Source of the DNA: Streptomyces lydicus
GTDB lineage: Bacteria; Actinomycetota; Actinomycetes; Streptomycetales; Streptomycetaceae
NCBI RefSeq assembly: GCF_000717345.1
Contig: NZ_JNZA01000025.1
Span: 40,685 to 104,684 of the forward strand
Length of the DNA stretch: 64,000 nucleotides
Direction: 5' to 3'
The notes under the pieces are model-generated. The model did no database searches and had not been told where the DNA came from. It saw only the letters and a list, made by a program, of their open reading frames with translations. Below, piece after piece: positions 20,269 through 29,535 of the stretch. The stretch's first letter is position 1, and each line of letters begins with the position of its first letter. Both the position numbers and the translations under genes were made by a program.

Positions 20269-23200
20269 ATGGCGTTGCTGGATGCCGATGCGGACGTGGC
20301 ACTGGTGCGCATCCGCGATCTGGCGGGTCGGACACGCGGCACGGGGTTCCTCGCGGACCACGACGGCACGGTCGTGACCAGCCACGAGGCGGTGGACGGG
20401 GCGGAGCGCCTCGTGTTGCAACCGATGGTGCAGTCCCCGGATGCGGGTGCCGGCGCCACCGCCTGGACGCGCCCCGTGGAGCCCGGGGCGATCACCCCGC
20501 TGCCCGAGACCGGGCTCGCCCTCGTACGGACCGACGCGTTGCGGCCGCACGGCCTGGTGCCGCTGCCGATCGCCGCGGGCCGCCCCGCCGCCGGCACCGC
20601 CGCGCGGCTGTGGGCGGGCGGCTGGCTGGACGGCACGGTCGTCGGACCGGGCCGCGACGTGACGTACACCGCGACGGACCGGGTCCACCTCCTCGACGAG
20701 ACGCTCGAACTGGGCCTGTGCGCGGGCGGCCGGGAAGCGCTGCGGCTGGGCGGGCCGGCGGTCGGCGGGCCGGTGCTGGACGCGGGTACCGGCGTGGTGC
20801 TCGGCGTGCTCGGCACCGCCCTGCACAGCGGGCGCCGGTCCGGCGGCCACGCCATCGGGCTGCGCGCGGTCGCCGAGGCCGCGCCCCGGAGCCCGCTCGC
20901 CGCGCTGCTGGAACGCAACGCGGCCACTGTCCCCGCCTACGGCAGCGAACTCAACCCGGCCGGCGCGCTGCGGCTGACCCTGCTCACGGCGGAGGCCGCC
21001 GGGCGGCTGCCGCGGGACCCCGTACCCGTCGAACGACCCGAACTGACCGCGGAGTTCACCCGCTTCGCGGAGGACGAGGGCACGGCGCCGGTGCTGGGCC
21101 TGGTGGGGGACCCCGGGACGGGACGGAGCACGGAGCTGGCGCGGCTGACCGAGCGCCGCGCGACGGGCCCGCACCCGGCGCCGACCGTCCGGCTGTGCGG
21201 CGCCGAGCTGCGCGCCGACGACGACGGACTGCGCACCGCGGTCGGGCGGGTGCTGCGCTCGGCGGGCCTGACCCTCGCCGCGTCCGGCCGCACCGCCGGC
21301 GATCCCACGGACCTCACCCCCGACGCGGTGGCCCGGCTCGCCGCCGCGGCCGGCCGCCCCCTGCTGGTGCTCCTGGACGCCCCCGAGGAGATGCCGCCGG
21401 AGCTGGCCCGGCCGGAGCGGCTGGCCGCCTGGACCGCCGCGACGGGCGACTGGCTGCGGACGGCGGGGGTGCGACTCGTCCTCGCCTGCCGCCCGGAGTA
21501 CTGGGAGCGGACCGGCGCGCTCTTCCCGTCCGGTCTGCTGCACCGGCCGCAGCGCCCGCTGCCCGGCCTGCCCCCCTGCCTCGGGATCGGGGACCTCGCC
21601 CCGGAGGCGGCGGAGCGCGCCCGCGGACGCTACGGGCTCCCGCCCCGCGCGACCGCCCCCCAGGACGCCGGCCACCCGCTGGCGCTGCGGCTGCTCGCGG
21701 AGGTCCGGGAGGCGCTCGGCCAGGGCGACGCGGGCGGGCACGGCCCCCACGGGCCGGCCGCGGCCCCCGACCGCCACCAGATCTTCGACGCCTACCTGAG
21801 CCTGGCCTGTCTGCGCATCGCCCGGCGGATCGCGGACGGGCACCGGCCCGCGCCGCGCGGCACCGCCGTGCGCCGCCTGGCCGCCCAGGTCGCCGGCCAG
21901 GTGCACGAGGCGGCCCGCCGCTGTCTGGGGACCGGCCCGGGCACGCTGGACCGCACCTCCTTCGAGGAGGTCTTCCCGCCCGGCGCCGGCTGGGCCGCCG
22001 CGGTGCTCGCCGAGGGGCTGCTGGTGCCGGCCGGCCCCGGATACCGCTTCGCGCACGAGGAGTTGGCGGAGTGGCTGCAGGGCGCACACGTCGACCTCGA
22101 GCTGCTGCCCGTCCCCGGAGGCCACCGCATCGGGCCGGCCGTCCAGGGGCTGCTGCTGCTCGCCCGGCGCGAGGGGAAGGTGCAACTGACCTTCCGGCTG
22201 GCCGAGTTGGTGCCGATGGTCACCGCGCCCGCCGCCGGGCCGCCGGTCGCGCAGGCCGAGGACGGCCGCCGGTGGGCCGCCCAGCTGCTGGCCGGTGTGC
22301 TGCTGCGGGTCCCCGACGCCGCGCCGTACACCGGCGTGCTGCGGCTGCTCGCCGACCGGATCACCGAACGGTCACTGCGGGCGGGTGGCTTCGCGCACAC
22401 CGGGCTGGAGATGTTCGGGCCGTGGTTCTGGGAGCGGCTGGCGCTGGCCGACGAGGACCGGATGGACCTGTTGCGCCGCCTGCTGCCGTCCGACGGCCCG
22501 CCCGCCGCGGCGCGGCAGCCGGACCGCGCCGCACCGCCCCCCGGCCACCGCACCTTCGCCCAGCCGCCCCGGGTCCGCGTCCACCCGGCCCCGGGGGAGG
22601 GCACCCACGCGGCGGACCCCCACGACGAGCCCACCGGGGAGGAGCCCGCCCACGGAGGAACCCCGGCCCGCCGCGACGGCACCGCGCCGCCCCCGGAACG
22701 CTTCCTGGACACCGCGGCCGGGCTGCTGCGGGCGGCTCCCGAGCGGATCCAGCCGCTGCTGTGCTCCTGGTTCGACGACATCCGTCCGCTGCAACGCCCC
22801 GCCGCCCCGACCACTGATCCCGACCGGGCGGTACCTGCCGCTCCCCGTGAACTCACCGTCGCGTCCGCCGCACAGGCGCTGCTGCACACCCACCGCCGGC
22901 GGGCCCCCGACGCCCTCCTCGACGCCCTGGTGGCCGCCGTCCACCCCAAGGGCGACGAACTGCTGGAGGCCCTCGCGGAGGACGAGCCGGCGGCGGTCTG
23001 CCGCGCCGTCGACCGCTGGGCGCACGACGAGGACCCCCGTCGCCGCCTCGCCGCCGTCTCCTACGGGCTGCGGGTGGCCCCGTACGCCACCGGAGCGACC
23101 GACCGCGCGCTGGTGCGCCAAGCGGCCCTGCGTCTGCTCTCCCGGGCCGAGGACGAGGCCCACCACGGCTCCGCGCTCGCCCTGCTGATCGGCGATCCGG

Positions 23201-24003
23201 CCGCCCGTCCGCGCTTCCTGGACCGGGCGCTGGCACGCTTCGTCGCCGGAGACCCGCAGCTGCCGCCGACGGCCTTCGAGGGTGCCCTCACCGACGACCC
23301 GGGCCGGGTGCTGGCCGCCTTCCGCGCCCGGCTCGTCGGCGACGAGGGGCCGCCCGTGGCGGGCCCGCTGCTGCGGATGCTCGCCCGCCTGGACGCGCCG
23401 GAGATCGCCGCCCGCACCGCCGGGCTCGTCCGTGCCTACGCCGGCCACTGCCCTGACCGCGCCGCGCACCCGGTGGCCGCGTTCGTCGGCCACCGCCTGG
23501 AGCGCGGGCCGGCCGCCCGCGCCGCGCTCCGCCCGCTCGCGCTGGAGCTGCTGACGGGCTACCCCGTGCCGGTGCGGTGCGCCCTCGCCGCCGTACTCGC
23601 CGAGCCGGGCTCCGGCGACTCGGCCCCGCTGCGCCGCGAACTGCTGGAGGTGCTGCTCGCACGGGAGGCGTGGTACGCGGAGACGGCGACGCACGGCGCG
23701 TACACGGACCCGGGCACCGGCCGGGACACGCGCGTCCTGGAGGCACTGCTGCGGGTCGCCGCCGAGGGCGCCGGAGGGCGGCCCGAGGAGCGCACCCGGG
23801 AGCTGGTGCACCGGGCCGGGACGCTGCTGGCCCGCACCCCTGAGGGCGCGGCCTGCTTCGACCGGCAGCTGGCGGAGCTGGGACGCCGGGTGCCCGGCTT
23901 CGCCCGGCGCGTCCAGGGCTGGGTCGCGGCCGAGCCGGGGGAGTGGGCGGCGGTGGTGGGGCCCGGCGCCCGAGCCACGCTCGCCGGCTGCCCGGGAGGC
24001 TGA
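20269..24003 (+). CDS. Degenerate trypsin-like domain fused to P-loop NTPase with long helical carboxyl region
   Basis: A 1244-residue cytoplasmic protein with no signal or membrane helix. Residues 1-205 look like a trypsin-type fold (GTGFLADHDGTVVTSHEAVDGA), but the serine motif GxSGGP reads GPAVGGP at 162-168 with valine in place of serine, and the aspartate of the DLAL motif is missing (TGLALVR). Next comes an NTPase: a Walker A-like GDPGTGRS at 280-287 (arginine for the usual lysine), Walker B LLVLLDAPEE at 365-374, and a sensor-like LVLACRPEYW. The remaining 800 residues are helical, probably repeats, broken by a proline/charged linker near 750-820. The layout resembles STAND-type signalling or defence ATPases. 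Start: ATG with GGGGAGG upstream. Function unknown. Confidence 0.75.
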   Translation: MALLDADADVALVRIRDLAGRTRGTGFLADHDGTVVTSHEAVDGAERLVLQPMVQSPDAGAGATAWTRPVEPGAITPLPETGLALVRTDALRPHGLVPLPIAAGRPAAGTAARLWAGGWLDGTVVGPGRDVTYTATDRVHLLDETLELGLCAGGREALRLGGPAVGGPVLDAGTGVVLGVLGTALHSGRRSGGHAIGLRAVAEAAPRSPLAALLERNAATVPAYGSELNPAGALRLTLLTAEAAGRLPRDPVPVERPELTAEFTRFAEDEGTAPVLGLVGDPGTGRSTELARLTERRATGPHPAPTVRLCGAELRADDDGLRTAVGRVLRSAGLTLAASGRTAGDPTDLTPDAVARLAAAAGRPLLVLLDAPEEMPPELARPERLAAWTAATGDWLRTAGVRLVLACRPEYWERTGALFPSGLLHRPQRPLPGLPPCLGIGDLAPEAAERARGRYGLPPRATAPQDAGHPLALRLLAEVREALGQGDAGGHGPHGPAAAPDRHQIFDAYLSLACLRIARRIADGHRPAPRGTAVRRLAAQVAGQVHEAARRCLGTGPGTLDRTSFEEVFPPGAGWAAAVLAEGLLVPAGPGYRFAHEELAEWLQGAHVDLELLPVPGGHRIGPAVQGLLLLARREGKVQLTFRLAELVPMVTAPAAGPPVAQAEDGRRWAAQLLAGVLLRVPDAAPYTGVLRLLADRITERSLRAGGFAHTGLEMFGPWFWERLALADEDRMDLLRRLLPSDGPPAAARQPDRAAPPPGHRTFAQPPRVRVHPAPGEGTHAADPHDEPTGEEPAHGGTPARRDGTAPPPERFLDTAAGLLRAAPERIQPLLCSWFDDIRPLQRPAAPTTDPDRAVPAAPRELTVASAAQALLHTHRRRAPDALLDALVAAVHPKGDELLEALAEDEPAAVCRAVDRWAHDEDPRRRLAAVSYGLRVAPYATGATDRALVRQAALRLLSRAEDEAHHGSALALLIGDPAARPRFLDRALARFVAGDPQLPPTAFEGALTDDPGRVLAAFRARLVGDEGPPVAGPLLRMLARLDAPEIAARTAGLVRAYAGHCPDRAAHPVAAFVGHRLERGPAARAALRPLALELLTGYPVPVRCALAAVLAEPGSGDSAPLRRELLEVLLAREAWYAETATHGAYTDPGTGRDTRVLEALLRVAAEGAGGRPEERTRELVHRAGTLLARTPEGAACFDRQLAELGRRVPGFARRVQGWVAAEPGEWAAVVGPGARATLAGCPGG

Positions 24004-24168
24004 GGAACGGCCGGGCACCGGGCCCCGGCCACGGCCGGCGGCGGTCCACCGGAGGCCCCCCGGGGCCCCCTTCGCACAAAGCACCACCCGGGGCATGGCA
24101 GTCTTAGACCTGCGCCATGCCGACGTGGCGCAGTGGACTGACGAGAGTTCGGGCGAGGAGCGGGCACA

Positions 24169-25113
24169 GTGCAGCGCTGGCGTGGCTTGGAGGACATCCC
24201 CGAGGGTTGGGGACGCAGCGTCGTCACCATCGGCTCGTACGACGGAGTGCACCGCGGCCACCAATTGATCATCGGGAAGGCCGTCGAGCGCGCCCGGGAG
24301 CAGGGTCTCCCGGTGGTCGTCGTCACCTTCGACCCGCACCCGAGCGAGGTCGTACGCCCGGGCACTCACCCGCCGCTGCTGGCGCCGCACCACCGGCGTG
24401 CGGAGCTGATGGCCGAGCTGGGCGTGGACGCGGTGCTGGTCCTGCCGTTCACCAAGGAGTTCTCGAAGCTGTCGCCGGCCGACTTCGTGGTCAAGGTGCT
24501 GGTCGACAAGCTGCACGCGCAGGTCGTCGTGGAGGGCCCCAACTTCCGCTTCGGGCACAAGGCGACCGGCAACGTCGACACCCTCGCCGAGCTGGGCAAG
24601 ACCTACGACTACACCGTGGAGGTCATCGACCTCTACGAGCGCGGCGAGGCGGGCGGCGGCGAGCCGTTCTCCTCCACGCTCGCCCGGCGGCTGATCGCCG
24701 AGGGCGACGTGGCCGGTGCGAAGGAGGTCCTGGGGCGGCCGCACCGCGTCGAGGGCGTCGTCGTACGGGGTGCCCAGCGCGGCCGTGAACTGGGCTTCCC
24801 GACGGCCAACGTGGAGACCCTGCCGCACACCGCGATCCCGGCCGACGGGGTCTACGCGGGCCTGCTGCACGTCGAGGGCGAGGCGATGCCGGCGGCCGTC
24901 TCGGTCGGCACCAACCCGCAGTTCGACGGCAAGGTGCGCACGGTCGAGGCGTACGCGATCGACCGCGTCGGGCTGGACCTGTACGGCCTGCACGTCGGGG
25001 TGGACTTCCTCGCGTACATCCGCGGCCAGGAGAAGTTCGACACCCTCGACGCGCTGCTGGAGCGGATGGCGGTCGACGTGAAGCTGGCCCGGGGGCTGAT
25101 CGCGGCGGGCTGA
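24169..25113 (+). CDS. ribF: Bifunctional riboflavin kinase / FAD synthetase
   Basis: A 314-residue enzyme that phosphorylates riboflavin to FMN and adenylates FMN to FAD. The amino-terminal nucleotidyltransferase half has GSYDGVHRGHQ and the FRFGHKATGN region. The carboxyl riboflavin kinase half has RGRELGFPTANV, with the PTAN motif that binds Mg-ATP, and ends in a helical lid. The GTG start at 24169 has GAGGAG 8 bases upstream. In Streptomyces this gene marks the border of the ESX locus. Confidence 0.96.
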   Translation: MQRWRGLEDIPEGWGRSVVTIGSYDGVHRGHQLIIGKAVERAREQGLPVVVVTFDPHPSEVVRPGTHPPLLAPHHRRAELMAELGVDAVLVLPFTKEFSKLSPADFVVKVLVDKLHAQVVVEGPNFRFGHKATGNVDTLAELGKTYDYTVEVIDLYERGEAGGGEPFSSTLARRLIAEGDVAGAKEVLGRPHRVEGVVVRGAQRGRELGFPTANVETLPHTAIPADGVYAGLLHVEGEAMPAAVSVGTNPQFDGKVRTVEAYAIDRVGLDLYGLHVGVDFLAYIRGQEKFDTLDALLERMAVDVKLARGLIAAG

Positions 25114-25184
25114 GGTGCCGGCTGGGCGGTTGGCCTTTTCGGCCGGCCTGTTTTCCGGCCGACGAGGCTGCTGTTGTTTTTTTC

Positions 25185-25276
25185 TGCGCCGCTTGGTTTT
25201 CCCGGCTGCTTGGTCTTTCCCGGCCGCTCGGGCTTTTTCCCCACTGCTTGGTTTTCCCACCGCTTGGTTTTTCCCC
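25185..25276 (+). repeat. Degenerate tandem repeats, unit about 15-18 bases (GCTTGGTTTTTCCC type)
   Basis: At least four imperfect copies: GCTTGGTTTTCCC, GCTTGGTCTTTCCC, GCTTGGTTTTCCC and GCTTGGTTTTTCCCC, between 25190 and 25275. Such T-rich runs are rare in this genome and would form a long U-rich tail on the ribF transcript. Confidence 0.6.
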
Positions 25277-25277
25277 G

Positions 25278-25306
25278 CCGCCCACCCCCCTTCGGGGGGT
25301 GGGCGG
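25278..25306 (+). terminator. Terminator hairpin downstream of ribF
   Basis: A 13-bp perfect stem (25278-25290 with 25294-25306) closing on a CTTCG-type loop, 165 bases after the ribF stop and behind the T-rich repeats. Confidence 0.75.
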
Positions 25307-25590
25307 GTGTAGTGGTGCGGTTCGCGTGCGCAAGTGGTGCGGTGCGCTGATGTGTTGCGGCGGTTTGTGAGCCGGAGTGCCGCGGTTCGCGGGTGTGGTG
25401 GTGCACTCAGGTGGCGCGGTGCGCGAGCTGGAGTGCTGCGTTTTTCTGGCGGGCTCCGGTGCCGTGATCGCGTGGTTGCGACGCCGCTCGCCGTTCCGCC
25501 TCGGGCGCCTCAACTCGGCTTGTTCCAGGGGTGGTTCGGCCGGGAGTCGTTCACTCGTCCGGGGTACGCAGTGCTTTGGCGGCAGGCAAA

Positions 25591-25628
25591 AGGCGGGGCC
25601 CGGCACTGATCAGTGCCGGGCCCCGCCT
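25591..25628 (-). terminator. Terminator palindrome at the end of the EspI-like gene
   Basis: A perfect 38-bp palindrome centred on TGATCA, 38 bases past the stop codon of the reverse gene. Read on the minus strand it is followed by TTTTGCC, so it fits an intrinsic terminator for that direction. It also meets ribF-side transcripts. Confidence 0.85.
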
Positions 25629-25666
25629 CTGTTGCGCCGTGCGACGCGTCGTGCGCGCCGCGTGCC

Positions 25667-28351
25667 TCACTGCGGAGGCGGTTGCTGCTGCCAGCCCGGT
25701 GCGAGACCCGGCTGCTCCTGCTGCGGTGCGTCCGGAGCGGGCTGCTGCTGCCAGTGAGCCGGCGGCTGGGCGGGCTGCTGGGTCCAGCCCCCCTGCTGCG
25801 GCGGGTAACCGGCCGGCGGCTGCCCCTGCTGCGGCTGCTGCTGCCCCTGCTGGGGGTGGCCGCCCTGCTGGGGGTGCCCCTGCTGCGGCTGGCCCTGCTG
25901 GGCGTACTGCTGCTGGGCGTACGGGTCGCCGCCCATCTGCTGCTGCGGATACATCCCCTGCGCCTGCTGGGCGCGCGCGAAGTCCTCGGCCACCAGGGCG
26001 GAGAGGTTGAAGTACGCCTCGCGGGTCTTGGGGCGCATCATGTCGAGGTCGACCTCGGCGCCGGCGGCGAGATGCTCGTCGAAGGGCACCACGACGACAC
26101 CGCGGCAGCGGGTCTCGAAGTGCGACACGATGTCCTCGATCTTGATCATCTTGCCGGTCTCGCGGACACCCGAGATGACCGTGATGCCGCGCTGCACCAG
26201 GTCGGCGTAGCCGTGCGCGGACAGCCAGTCCAGCGTGGTGCTGGCGCTGCTCGCACCGTCCACGGACGGCGTGGAGATGATGATCAACTGGTCGGCGAGG
26301 TCGAGCACTCCGCGCATCGCGCTGTAGAGCAGACCGGTGCCCGAGTCGGTGAGGATGATCGGGTACTGCCGACCGAGGATGTCGATCGCCCGCCGGTAGT
26401 CGTCGTCGTTGAAGGTCGTCGAGACGGCCGGGTCGACGTCGTTGGCGAGGATCTCCAGACCCGAGGGGGCCTGCGAGGTGAACCGCCGGATGTCCATGTA
26501 GCTGTGCAGGTGCGGGATGGCCTGCACCAGGTCACGGATGGTCGCACCGGTCTCGCGGCGCACCCGTCGGCCGAGCGTGCCGGCGTCCGGGTTGGCGTCG
26601 ATCGCCAGGATCTTGTCCTGCCGCTCGGACGCGAGCGTGGCACCCAGTGCGGTGGTCGTCGTGGTCTTGCCGACACCGCCCTTGAGGCTGATCACCGCGA
26701 TCCGGTAGCAGGACATCACCGGCGTACGGATCAGCTCCAGCTTGCGCTGCCGCTCGGCCTCCTCCTTCTTCGCGCCCAGCTTGAACTTGGACGGCTGGGC
26801 GTTGGCGCCCGGCTTCCGCTTCTTGGGCTGGTTGCGCAGCAGTCGGTCGGAGGTCAGCTCGACGGCTGCGCTGTAGCCGAGCGGAGCTCCCGGCGCGGCC
26901 CGCTGGGGCTGCTGGCCGGGCTGCGAGTACGAGGCGTAGTTCGCCGCCGCGTTGGGGTCGGCGGCCTGCTGCCCCGGGAGCGGCTGGTACTGCTGCGCCT
27001 GCTGGGCCTGCTGCGCCTGCTGGGCCTGCTGGGCCTGCTGCGCCTGCTGGGCCTGTGCTGCCGCCGCCTGTTGGGCCGCCTGCTGGTCGTACCCGGGCTG
27101 CGCCTGCTGGCCGCCCTGCTGCGGGTAGTGCTGGGCCGCCGTCTGCGGGTAGCCGTACGCGGGTTGCTGAGCGGCCGCGTTGGGGTTCTGCGGCTGCTGC
27201 TGGGCCTGCTGGGGGTAGCCGTACCCGGACTGCGGATAGCCGTACGCCGGCTGCTGCTGCGCGGGCGCACCCTGCTGCTGTTGCGGATAGCCGGCCTGCT
27301 GCGGGTGCTGGGCCTGCGGGTAGCCGGCCTGCGGCTGGGCCTGCTGAGGGTGCGGCTGCTGGGCCGGAACCTGCTGCTGAGCGGCCTGGTGGTGCTGTGC
27401 CTGCGCCGCCTGCTGCGCCTGAGCGGCCTGCTGAGCCTGCGCCATCCGCGGGTCGGCGGGCTGGAACTCCGGCGGCAGCGGCGGCAGTCCGCCCTGGCCC
27501 GGGACGCCCTGCGGCTGACCGTCCGCGGGCGCGCCCCACGGAGCGCCCTGCTGCGGGTAACCCTGCTGCGGGACGGCCTGTTGGGGCGCCGCCTGCTGCG
27601 GAAGAGGCTGCTGCGGGACGGCCTGCTGCGGCTGTGGCTGGCCCTGAGCGGTCTGAACGGGCTGCCCGGGCTGTGCGCCGTGCTGAGCGGCCTCGGGGGC
27701 CGGCTGGACGGGCGCAGCGGCCTCAGGGGCCGGAGCGGCGCCCTCGGCAGGCGCGTCGGACACGACGGCCTCCGGCTGCGGTGCCGACAGCGGTGCCGAA
27801 GCCTCCGTAGCCGTCGGTGCGGCCTCCGGCTCCGAGGCCGTTGCCGTCGCCGGCTCCGCGTCGTCCTCGTCGTCGTCCCAGAGGGAGGCCGACGGGTCGA
27901 CACCCGTACCGGAGCGCTGATTGCCGGAACCGGCAGCGCTGTTCGCGGCCGGAGCGGTCGCCTCCGCGGCAGCCTCCGGCGTGGCCGGTGCGGCACCGGT
28001 GTCCTGGGGGCGCAGCGTCGGGAAACCGGGCGGTGCGGCCTCGACCGGAGACGGCGCCGTCGGCGCGCCCGACTGCGGAACGCCGGGCACCTGCGCGCCC
28101 TGAGAAGAGCCGGTCACCGGCTGGCCCATGGGCGGCCCGGGGGGCTGCGCCACGGCCGGCGGAGTGGTGGGCGAAGTCGCAGGAGGAGCCGCAGGAGTGG
28201 CTGCGGCACCCGCGCCGCCACCACTGGTGTCGGTGCTCGCGTACCAGGCCGGCGCGGCAAAATCGATCTTGAACTCGCCGGTCAGGTCGAACTCCGACTG
28301 GTCGTCGTCAGGATCGTTTCCGTCCGGACGGAAAGCCTCCTGCTCGTTCAC
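25667..28351 (-). CDS. EspI-like ESX protein: long Gln/Pro/Ala-rich arm plus ParA/MinD-type ATPase domain
   Basis: An 894-residue protein. The first 500 residues are low-complexity, rich in glutamine, proline, alanine and tyrosine (QQAGYPQ-type and AQQAQQ repeats). The folded part has the deviant Walker [15 protein letters not shown] at about 554, [12 protein letters not shown], and ParA-type later segments ([21 protein letters not shown]). A second Gln/Pro/Gly-rich stretch forms the end. The same layout is found in mycobacterial ESX-1 EspI. The GTG at 28351 was chosen because AGGAGG stands 5 bases upstream. The longer frame above it covers the promoter. The role in secretion is inferred: an ATPase that may gate or position the machine. 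Confidence 0.85.
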   Translation of the reverse strand: MNEQEAFRPDGNDPDDDQSEFDLTGEFKIDFAAPAWYASTDTSGGGAGAAATPAAPPATSPTTPPAVAQPPGPPMGQPVTGSSQGAQVPGVPQSGAPTAPSPVEAAPPGFPTLRPQDTGAAPATPEAAAEATAPAANSAAGSGNQRSGTGVDPSASLWDDDEDDAEPATATASEPEAAPTATEASAPLSAPQPEAVVSDAPAEGAAPAPEAAAPVQPAPEAAQHGAQPGQPVQTAQGQPQPQQAVPQQPLPQQAAPQQAVPQQGYPQQGAPWGAPADGQPQGVPGQGGLPPLPPEFQPADPRMAQAQQAAQAQQAAQAQHHQAAQQQVPAQQPHPQQAQPQAGYPQAQHPQQAGYPQQQQGAPAQQQPAYGYPQSGYGYPQQAQQQPQNPNAAAQQPAYGYPQTAAQHYPQQGGQQAQPGYDQQAAQQAAAAQAQQAQQAQQAQQAQQAQQAQQYQPLPGQQAADPNAAANYASYSQPGQQPQRAAPGAPLGYSAAVELTSDRLLRNQPKKRKPGANAQPSKFKLGAKKEEAERQRKLELIRTPVMSCYRIAVISLKGGVGKTTTTTALGATLASERQDKILAIDANPDAGTLGRRVRRETGATIRDLVQAIPHLHSYMDIRRFTSQAPSGLEILANDVDPAVSTTFNDDDYRRAIDILGRQYPIILTDSGTGLLYSAMRGVLDLADQLIIISTPSVDGASSASTTLDWLSAHGYADLVQRGITVISGVRETGKMIKIEDIVSHFETRCRGVVVVPFDEHLAAGAEVDLDMMRPKTREAYFNLSALVAEDFARAQQAQGMYPQQQMGGDPYAQQQYAQQGQPQQGHPQQGGHPQQGQQQPQQGQPPAGYPPQQGGWTQQPAQPPAHWQQQPAPDAPQQEQPGLAPGWQQQPPPQ
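26993..27060 (-). repeat. In-frame 9-bp tandem repeats coding for Ala-Gln-Gln
   Basis: About seven copies of CTGCTGGGC/CTGCTGCGC on the + strand, read as repeated AQQ on the minus strand inside the disordered arm of the EspI-like protein. Copy number probably varies between strains. Confidence 0.8.
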
Positions 28352-28454
28352 TGTGCCTCCTGGTGTACTGCAACGCACCTGAACGGCAGGACCGGATACA
28401 GGCGGATTGTTCGGGTGTAGCGGAAGTCGGAACACACCACCCGGGGTTGCGCCA

Positions 28455-28482
28455 ACACTAACTGTCTCCATCCCCGTGTCGA
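28455..28482 (-). promoter_or_regulatory. Candidate promoter of the EspI-like gene
   Basis: On the minus strand, TCGACA (28482-28477), a 16-base spacer, then TAGTGT (28460-28455), about 100 bases before the GTG. The -35 matches 5 of 6 of TTGACA. Confidence 0.4.
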
Positions 28483-28586
28483 CTGCCGTAGTGCCGTGCT
28501 CCCGCGGCTCTCCCACACAGCCTAATCAAGAGTCGGCCCATAACGGCAGTCGATGTCATGTCGTCTTCAAGCCCTTCGGCACGCCT

Positions 28587-28612
28587 ACGGGCGCACCCGA
28601 GGATGCGCCCGT
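28587..28612 (-). terminator. Probable terminator downstream of the 283-residue ESX gene
   Basis: A 9-bp perfect stem ACGGGCGCA/TGCGCCCGT with an 8-base loop, extended outward by GGCAC/GTGCC, about 70 bases past the stop at 28684. There is no T run. Confidence 0.5.
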
Positions 28613-28683
28613 GGGGGGTGTGCCGGCGGCCGGTTGCCCACGAGAGCGGTCGCACTCCGCGAACAACTGGCCGCAGTACCAGG

Positions 28684-29535
28684 TCAGTCCATACGACGCG
28701 GCCCACCGAGCAGGTTGGTCTCCGCCTCCGTGGGCTGGGTCATGACGAACTGGTGGCCGCCGTCACGACGGCACCACAGCATGGCGTTGTCGCTGAGCGT
28801 CGGCAGCACCGCGCCGACCTGCTCGGGCAGCCGCATGATTCGCGTCACAACCTCCGCCTCCTCGGGCGAAAGCCGCTGCAGTCCGACGAGGTCGGCCCGG
28901 CTGAGCATCTGCGGCGACCGCGGCCCGAGGAACGGCAGCACGGTCAGCACCGACTGCCAGGGGCTCGGGGCGAGCTGATTGCGCGGCGGCCGCGCGCCCA
29001 TGTCCCGTACGACCAGCACCGGGCTGGAAACCGACGGTCCCTGGGGCGCGATCTGGCGCACCTCGTGCACCGACACGCACTGCTGCCCGCCGCCCGCGTT
29101 CTGCGCCATCTGGGCCCAGGCCGGCGGACGGGCGGTCTCGACCGCCACCCGGGCACCGGTGGCGACCGTACGCAGCGCCAGCACCTGCGCCATCCACATG
29201 CTGCCGACCAGCGCGATCTCCAGCGGAGCGGGCCGCAGCACGCTCAGCACAGCGGGCTTGTTCTGCGGATCGATCCCGATGATCACGCCGTCGTCGCCGA
29301 CCGGCAGGGTCAGCGAGGCGAGCGACTCGGCCGTCAGCACGTGCGGGCTGCGCCGCGGGCCGCGCAGGCCGAAACCGGGCCTGGGCCTGGGACCGGTCGG
29401 GCCCGACTGCTCCTGCTCCGGGCGCGGCTGGTGCGAGAGCCGGCGCCCGCCGCCACCGCCGGGGGTGGCCAGCGGGGGGTTGCGCCAGCCGTCGCCGCTG
29501 GTGTTGACGCGGGGCTGATAGGTGGGAGAGGCCAT
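28684..29535 (-). CDS. ESX-locus protein of unknown function (283 aa)
   Basis: I do not recognise a named family. The first 75 residues are glycine/proline/arginine-rich. The rest is folded with no signal peptide or membrane helix. The segments IGIDPQNKPAVLSVLRP, ALVGSMWMAQVLALR (shaped like a P-loop but without the glycine-lysine core) and the helical end SPEEAEVVTRIMRLPEQ suggest a degenerate ATPase-like fold; this is inference. It overlaps eccE by four bases (ATGA), so it is translated with it, and the EspI-like gene follows. The coupling argues for a part in the secretion apparatus. Confidence 0.7.
   Translation of the reverse strand: MASPTYQPRVNTSGDGWRNPPLATPGGGGGRRLSHQPRPEQEQSGPTGPRPRPGFGLRGPRRSPHVLTAESLASLTLPVGDDGVIIGIDPQNKPAVLSVLRPAPLEIALVGSMWMAQVLALRTVATGARVAVETARPPAWAQMAQNAGGGQQCVSVHEVRQIAPQGPSVSSPVLVVRDMGARPPRNQLAPSPWQSVLTVLPFLGPRSPQMLSRADLVGLQRLSPEEAEVVTRIMRLPEQVGAVLPTLSDNAMLWCRRDGGHQFVMTQPTEAETNLLGGPRRMD

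Larger units (their letters stand above)
25114..25666. other. Non-coding spacer between ribF and the ESX locus, with T-rich degenerate repeats
   Basis: About 550 bases without a believable gene. Positions 25135-25275 are pyrimidine-rich on the + strand, with several imperfect copies of a unit like GCTTGGTTTTTCCC. A terminator (25278-25306) follows, then GGTGCGG-type repeats up to 25440, then the terminator at 25591-25628 of the opposing ESX operon. The frames that cross it give phenylalanine/cysteine-rich nonsense. Confidence 0.6.
28352..28683 (-). other. Upstream region of the EspI-like gene
   Basis: This 332-base gap holds, on the minus strand, a hairpin after the upstream gene (28587-28612) and a candidate promoter (28455-28482) for the EspI-like gene. 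There is no gene in it; the frames here are shadows. Confidence 0.5.

Noticed and set aside
25115..25609. Small + strand open frames after ribF
   Set aside because: Translations are Phe/Cys/Arg-rich runs from the T-rich repeats, with no ribosome-binding site, and they cross a terminator.
26900..27500. Short regular repeats that could be mistaken for a CRISPR array
   Set aside because: They are 9-bp in-frame coding repeats without spacers, inside the EspI-like gene. No cas genes nearby.
25613..28420. 935-residue open frame on the + strand, leucine/arginine-rich
   Set aside because: It is the antisense of the EspI-like gene. The minus strand has the KGGVGKT ATPase, a Shine-Dalgarno and a terminator; the + strand translation is low-complexity.
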